Origin: an uncultured Collinsella sp.
GTDB taxonomy: Bacteria; Actinomycetota; Coriobacteriia; Coriobacteriales; Coriobacteriaceae
Direction: 5' to 3'
Assembly: GCA_905208975.1 (NCBI GenBank)
Contig: CAJLRE010000005.1
Span: 1-57,573, forward strand
DNA length: 57,573 nt
Positions 54,778 through 57,573 of the stretch are shown piece by piece. The translations under genes were made by a program, and so were the position numbers. Position 1 is the first letter of the stretch. Every line of letters begins with the position of its first letter. The notes beneath the pieces were generated by a model. That model saw nothing but the letters and a program-made list of their open reading frames with translations. It was not told where the DNA came from and searched no databases.

Positions 54778-55883
54778 CTGTTGCTATTTGCATCGGGGCA
54801 CGACTTCAGCGCTTGCCGCAGATGCGCTGCGCCAGACCGCCCTGGACATCACGCCACGCCGTATATGGCCCTCCGCGCACGCGAGTCCCATTTCGCCTGC
54901 TTGATCCAGTACTCGTAGAACGGATAGGGGGTCACCTTGTACTGGCGCCAGGTCTTCTCGTACGTGCCGCGGGCTGCCTGCCTCACTATGAGCTCGGCGA
55001 GCTCGTCCGCGCTCCTGCGGACCTTGAAGCACCATGTCCACTTGAACCAGGCGAGGTAGTTCTCGAGGCGTCTCGTGGAGACACCCCGGAACCTGCCGAT
55101 GAAGTGCCTCATCTGGGAGTGGAGGCTGTTCACCCTGTTGATGGCGTGCTCCTCCCTCTTGCTGGCGATGTGCGCGCCGACGCCGAGGGCGGGCAGGACG
55201 CGGCGGTACACGTGCGCACGGTCCGTCGAGATTATCGCGCCGACCGCGAGCTTGTCGGCGAGCAGCTCCCTGGCTGCCGCCTCGTCGAGGCCGCCCCTCC
55301 CCGCGATCTCGTAGAAGATGTCGCCGGCGTCGTTGATGCCGGTGAGCACGCATATCTTCTCGTGCCCGTCGGTTCCCTGCGACCTTGTGCGGGGCTTCCT
55401 GGGCATGCCGGACTCCGACCTGGAGCGGTTTCCCTTGAAGCTCTCCCTGAAGAAGCACTCGTCGAGCTCGGCCCCGCCGCCGGCCTCCACGCGGAAGGCG
55501 GGCATGCGCTTGGCCATGGCCTCGAGCAGCCTGTGGCGCATGAAGAACGCCGTCTTGAGGCACACGCCGCACTTTTCCGCCGACTCGCGCAGCGGGAGCA
55601 TGTCCACGTGGCACTCCGCGAACCTCATCCAGGCCGACCTGTCGAGCTTGGTGGTGGAGAAGATGCGCATGGTGGCGTCGGTGAAGGTCCTGGCGCACCC
55701 TCGGCAGAGGAACCGCTGACGGCCGCTCCCGTCTCGCCCCCTCTTCACGTAATGCGGGGAGCCGCACCAGGGGCAGGCTCTGTCGGGATCGTCTTCCGCC
55801 CCCTCGCTTGCCGCGAGTTCGAAAAGCTCCGCGTCTATCAGCGCCTTGAGCGATCTCAGGGCACCTGCTCTTCTCGGCAGCCG

Positions 55884-55891
55884 TCATCTGC
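55884..55891 (+). repeat. Inner IS target-site duplication (copy beside the left end)
   Basis: TCATCTGC directly abuts the inner IS here and again at 57246-57253. Confidence 0.88.
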
Positions 55892-57245
55892 GGCTTATAG
55901 GACAAAATGTGTGTCCCGATAGAACATCCGTTTCCATCCATTAATCCAGCCAGAACGGGTACGGGTCCCTGTGGTGGAGGTCCTCCCACACGGCCCTGTC
56001 GCCCCATTCCGGCCCTCCGTCCTCGCGTGACGGCGAGGCGGAGTAGACGCTGAACAGGAAGTCGATGTCCGCGTCGGTCGGCATCGTGGCGAGCTTCTCG
56101 CGCGCCGTCCTCGCGCCCCCCGAGTGCGCGTGGCACCACCAGAACACCGCCTTCACGCGCTTGACCGACGTCAGCCCCCGGTGGTTGCGCAGGACGGCCC
56201 TCATCTGCGAGTTCACCCCTCCCTCGATCATGTTGTTGGTCGACGGCAGCGGGCCGGCCTTGGCCAGGGCGGGGTCGAGGTAGGTGAACAGCGTCCCCGC
56301 CGACACCAGCGACGACAGCGACGAGCGCGCCCGCCTCAGCCTCTCGTGGGTGTAGACCCTCCTGCCGTCCACCACGGTTCTATCCTCCAGGAAGTCGGCC
56401 CAGAACCCGCACCAGTCGAGCTAGCGCTCGACCCAGAGCTCGGCCCGGTGCAGCGTCTCGATTCCCATGAGGTCGCGCGCGATGAGGTAGAGCTCGCGCC
56501 CCGCCTGGAGCTTCGGCCGCGTCGTCGTGTAGCGCTTGACCTGCGAGAAGGCGTGGAAGGTGCATCTCTGGACCCTGGTGCGCGGCCAGGTCTCGCGCAC
56601 GGCCTTGGCGAACCCGCTCCCGCCGTCGGTGACGACCACCTCGGGCGCCGGGATCGGCGCCATGAGGGCCGACCACGCCCTCGAGTTCTCCGACCTTGCC
56701 ATGTACCAGGAGACCACCCTCTCGCCGCTGCAGCATATGAGCACCACGAGGTCGCGCGCGACCCAGATCCCGTCGACGTAGAGCACGCGGTGCAGCTCGC
56801 CGTCGGGGACGGGCATGGGCCAGACCTCCCAGAACTCGGCCGTCCTGCGCCTGAAGGACCGCCCGCCGCCCGGCATCGCCGCCTAGGAGTCCTTGGAGAG
56901 GAGCCACCCGAGGAACTCGTCCAGCCTCGTCGCCGTGTCGTCGTACCTCACCGTCGTCGACGCGCCGCAGGCCGTGCACCTCCACCGCTGGGACCCCGAT
57001 GAGGTCCTGCCGTTGCGCTTGGTCCGACCGCCGCAGTAGGGGCAATAAACGGCCTTCATGGGCACCTCTTCCGAAAGGGTGTTTAACGGTTCCGGAAAAG
57101 GTTATCTACCTGCGGTAACGATAGGCAACCGGACACACATTCTGTCCGAGCGGTTAAAAGCGGGCACGGAATTTAAACGGCTGAAAAAGGGGCATCGACC
57201 TGCGCCGATGCCCCCAACGTGGACACACATTTTGTCCTATAAGCC
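55892..57245 (-). mobile_element. IS1249/IS256-like insertion sequence, 1354 bp, nested in the IS1595 transposase
   Basis: Perfect 25-bp terminal inverted repeats (55892-55916 and 57221-57245; inner part GGACAAAATGTGTGTCC) and 8-bp duplications TCATCTGC on each side define the ends exactly. One transposase gene is on the minus strand. A second partial copy of the end motif, GGACACACATTCTGTCC, lies inside at 57131-57147. Confidence 0.92.
55941..57059 (-). pseudogene. IS1249-like transposase with two in-frame amber stops
   Basis: All three segments are in one frame: 57059-56883 (zinc-binding MKAVYCPYCGG and CTACG), then after TAG the segment to 56421 (VLYVDGIWVARDLVVLI, VVTDGGSGFAKAV, QRCTFHAFSQVKRYTTTRP), then after a second TAG the segment to 55941 (THERLRRARSSL, FTYLDPALAKAGPLPSTNN, MIEGGVNSQMRAVLRNHRG). 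Together about 372 residues, the normal length for the family. The start follows AGAGGTGCCC. Either two nonsense mutations or amber readthrough. Confidence 0.85.
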
Positions 57246-57392
57246 TCATCTGCGGGAGGAACTGCCTCGTCAGCTGGGTGAGCACGTCTTCCATTGCAAC
57301 CTCCATCTCTCCTGATGATGGAATTGTCGCAACCGGGGCCCCGTCGCGTGTACTGCGTGCAGGACACTTATCCAAAGTGGTCTAACACAACG

Positions 57393-57400
57393 CTTATGTG
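57393..57400 (+). repeat. Outer transposon target-site duplication, right copy
   Basis: CTTATGTG follows the right end of the IS1595-type element; the identical left copy is at 54193-54200. Confidence 0.85.
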
Positions 57401-57449
57401 GGACTGCATCTCAATGTATGACGTGACACCCACTCAGCGCAAAAAATAA

Positions 57450-57479
57450 AAGGGCGCCCCGGTCTCCCAGAGCGCCCTT
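57450..57479 (-). terminator. Rho-independent terminator of the rightmost gene
   Basis: AAGGGCGC pairs with GCGCCCTT; on the minus strand TTTTATTTTTT follows. Confidence 0.85.
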
Positions 57480-57511
57480 CTTAGAACAAGATTGTTGCGT
57501 TGCAGCAAATG

Positions 57512-57573
57512 CTACTCAGCAGCAGCCTCGGTCTCGACCTCGGCGGTCTCGGCCTCGGCGACCTCAGCGGCCT
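57512..57573 (-). CDS. C-terminal end of a probable ribosomal protein (rplI, L9) gene, partial
   Basis: Only the last 19 codons and the TAG stop are visible: an Ala/Glu/Val/Thr-rich tail ending EVETEAAAE. The composition alone does not identify it. The rplI-dnaB gene order is very common, and acidic low-complexity tails occur on ribosomal proteins in Coriobacteriia, so L9 is the best guess; S18 or another protein is possible. Confidence 0.4.
   Translation of the reverse strand, partial: AAEVAEAETAEVETEAAAE

Larger units (their letters stand above)
54849..57294 (-). pseudogene. IS1595-family transposase, interrupted by an IS and frameshifted
   Basis: The 5' part starts at ATG 57294 (MEDVLTQLTRQFLPQM), with GGAGG upstream, and is cut at 57246 by the inserted IS. 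The rest resumes at 55891. There the frame MTAAEKSR runs into a one-base shift near 55863: the continuing coding frame is LRSLKALIDAELFELA, with a zinc ribbon CPWCGS...CRGC, then the ISXO2-like catalytic domain (ELDECFFRE, STDRAHVY, HSQMRHFIGRFRGVSTRRLE). Removing one base and the IS would restore one reading frame. A shortened product from the GTG at 55748 (299 residues) would lack the first zinc-ribbon pair. Confidence 0.82.
54201..57392. mobile_element. IS1595-type transposon with a nucleotidyltransferase passenger gene, interrupted by a second IS
   Basis: The inverted ends are CGTTGTGTTAGAC...TTTGGATA (left, from 54201) and its counterpart at 57370-57392; 13 bases are perfect, then a short mismatch and a further match. 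An 8-bp target duplication CTTATGTG flanks it, as expected for IS1595. From the left it holds the passenger gene (plus strand, 54283-54777) and the transposase (minus strand, broken). Without the inner IS (55892-57245) and its duplication the element is about 1.83 kb. It sits between rplI and dnaB. Confidence 0.85.

Noticed and set aside
54784..56139. A 451-codon minus-strand open frame across the transposase
   Set aside because: It is a neighbouring frame of the IS1595 transposase with Arg/Gly-rich composition; only its MTAAEKSR stretch belongs to the true transposase N-terminus.

Overview
The window looks like a chromosomal segment of a gut Coriobacteriia member, most likely Collinsella. 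It has a high G+C content, strong purine-rich ribosome binding sites, occasional TTG/GTG starts, fused ECF ATPases, LuxR regulators beside MFS carriers, and a sortase-anchored mucin-type glycosidase. The species call is inferred from gene content and style, not from a marker gene.

Layout. 1-6038: end of an ECF-transporter S component, then a four-gene minus-strand cluster (MFS, amidohydrolase, MFS, small membrane protein) divergent from a LuxR regulator. 6063-8584: ECF ATPase pair (fused) and EcfT. 8790-12235: glmU, prs, pth. 12608-14847: the two-subunit NfnAB-type transhydrogenase. 14848-15306: an unusual repeat island. 15307-19008: polar amino acid ABC transporter (ATPase, lipoprotein, two permeases) plus a cytidylate-kinase-like gene. 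19328-25394: YqeY, PpiC foldase, orphan PTS IIA, purN, purM, purF. 25684-28986: CmpB-like membrane protein, MoaE-like protein, class B sortase, purE. 29204-35617: a 2137-residue secreted, cell-wall-anchored GH31 enzyme. 36131-41047: MarR regulator, small membrane protein, complete mannose-family PTS (IIA-IIB-IIC-IID) and its divergent GntR regulator. 41270-46025: carA-carB. 46234-54087: membrane protein, ABC exporter, NUDIX hydrolase, purD, purA, dnaB. 54201-57392: a transposon inserted between dnaB and the end of a probable rplI.

How the genes fit together. Six purine genes (purA, D, E, F, M, N) plus prs and carAB make this a nucleotide-synthesis-rich stretch. The GH31 enzyme, sortase and hexose-type PTS suggest release and import of host glycan sugars.

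Most notable: (i) an IS1595-type transposon, bounded by matching inverted ends and an 8-bp target duplication, that carries a lincosamide-nucleotidyltransferase-like passenger gene and is itself interrupted by a second IS with perfect ends and its own 8-bp duplication; the inner transposase has two in-frame amber codons. (ii) A dispersed family of short hairpins with a constant GGGACAG-like core and locus-specific stems. (iii) A three-unit array of hairpins behind the nfn operon. (iv) A homopolymeric G tract in the leader of the GH31 gene. No tRNA, rRNA or CRISPR array was recognised.
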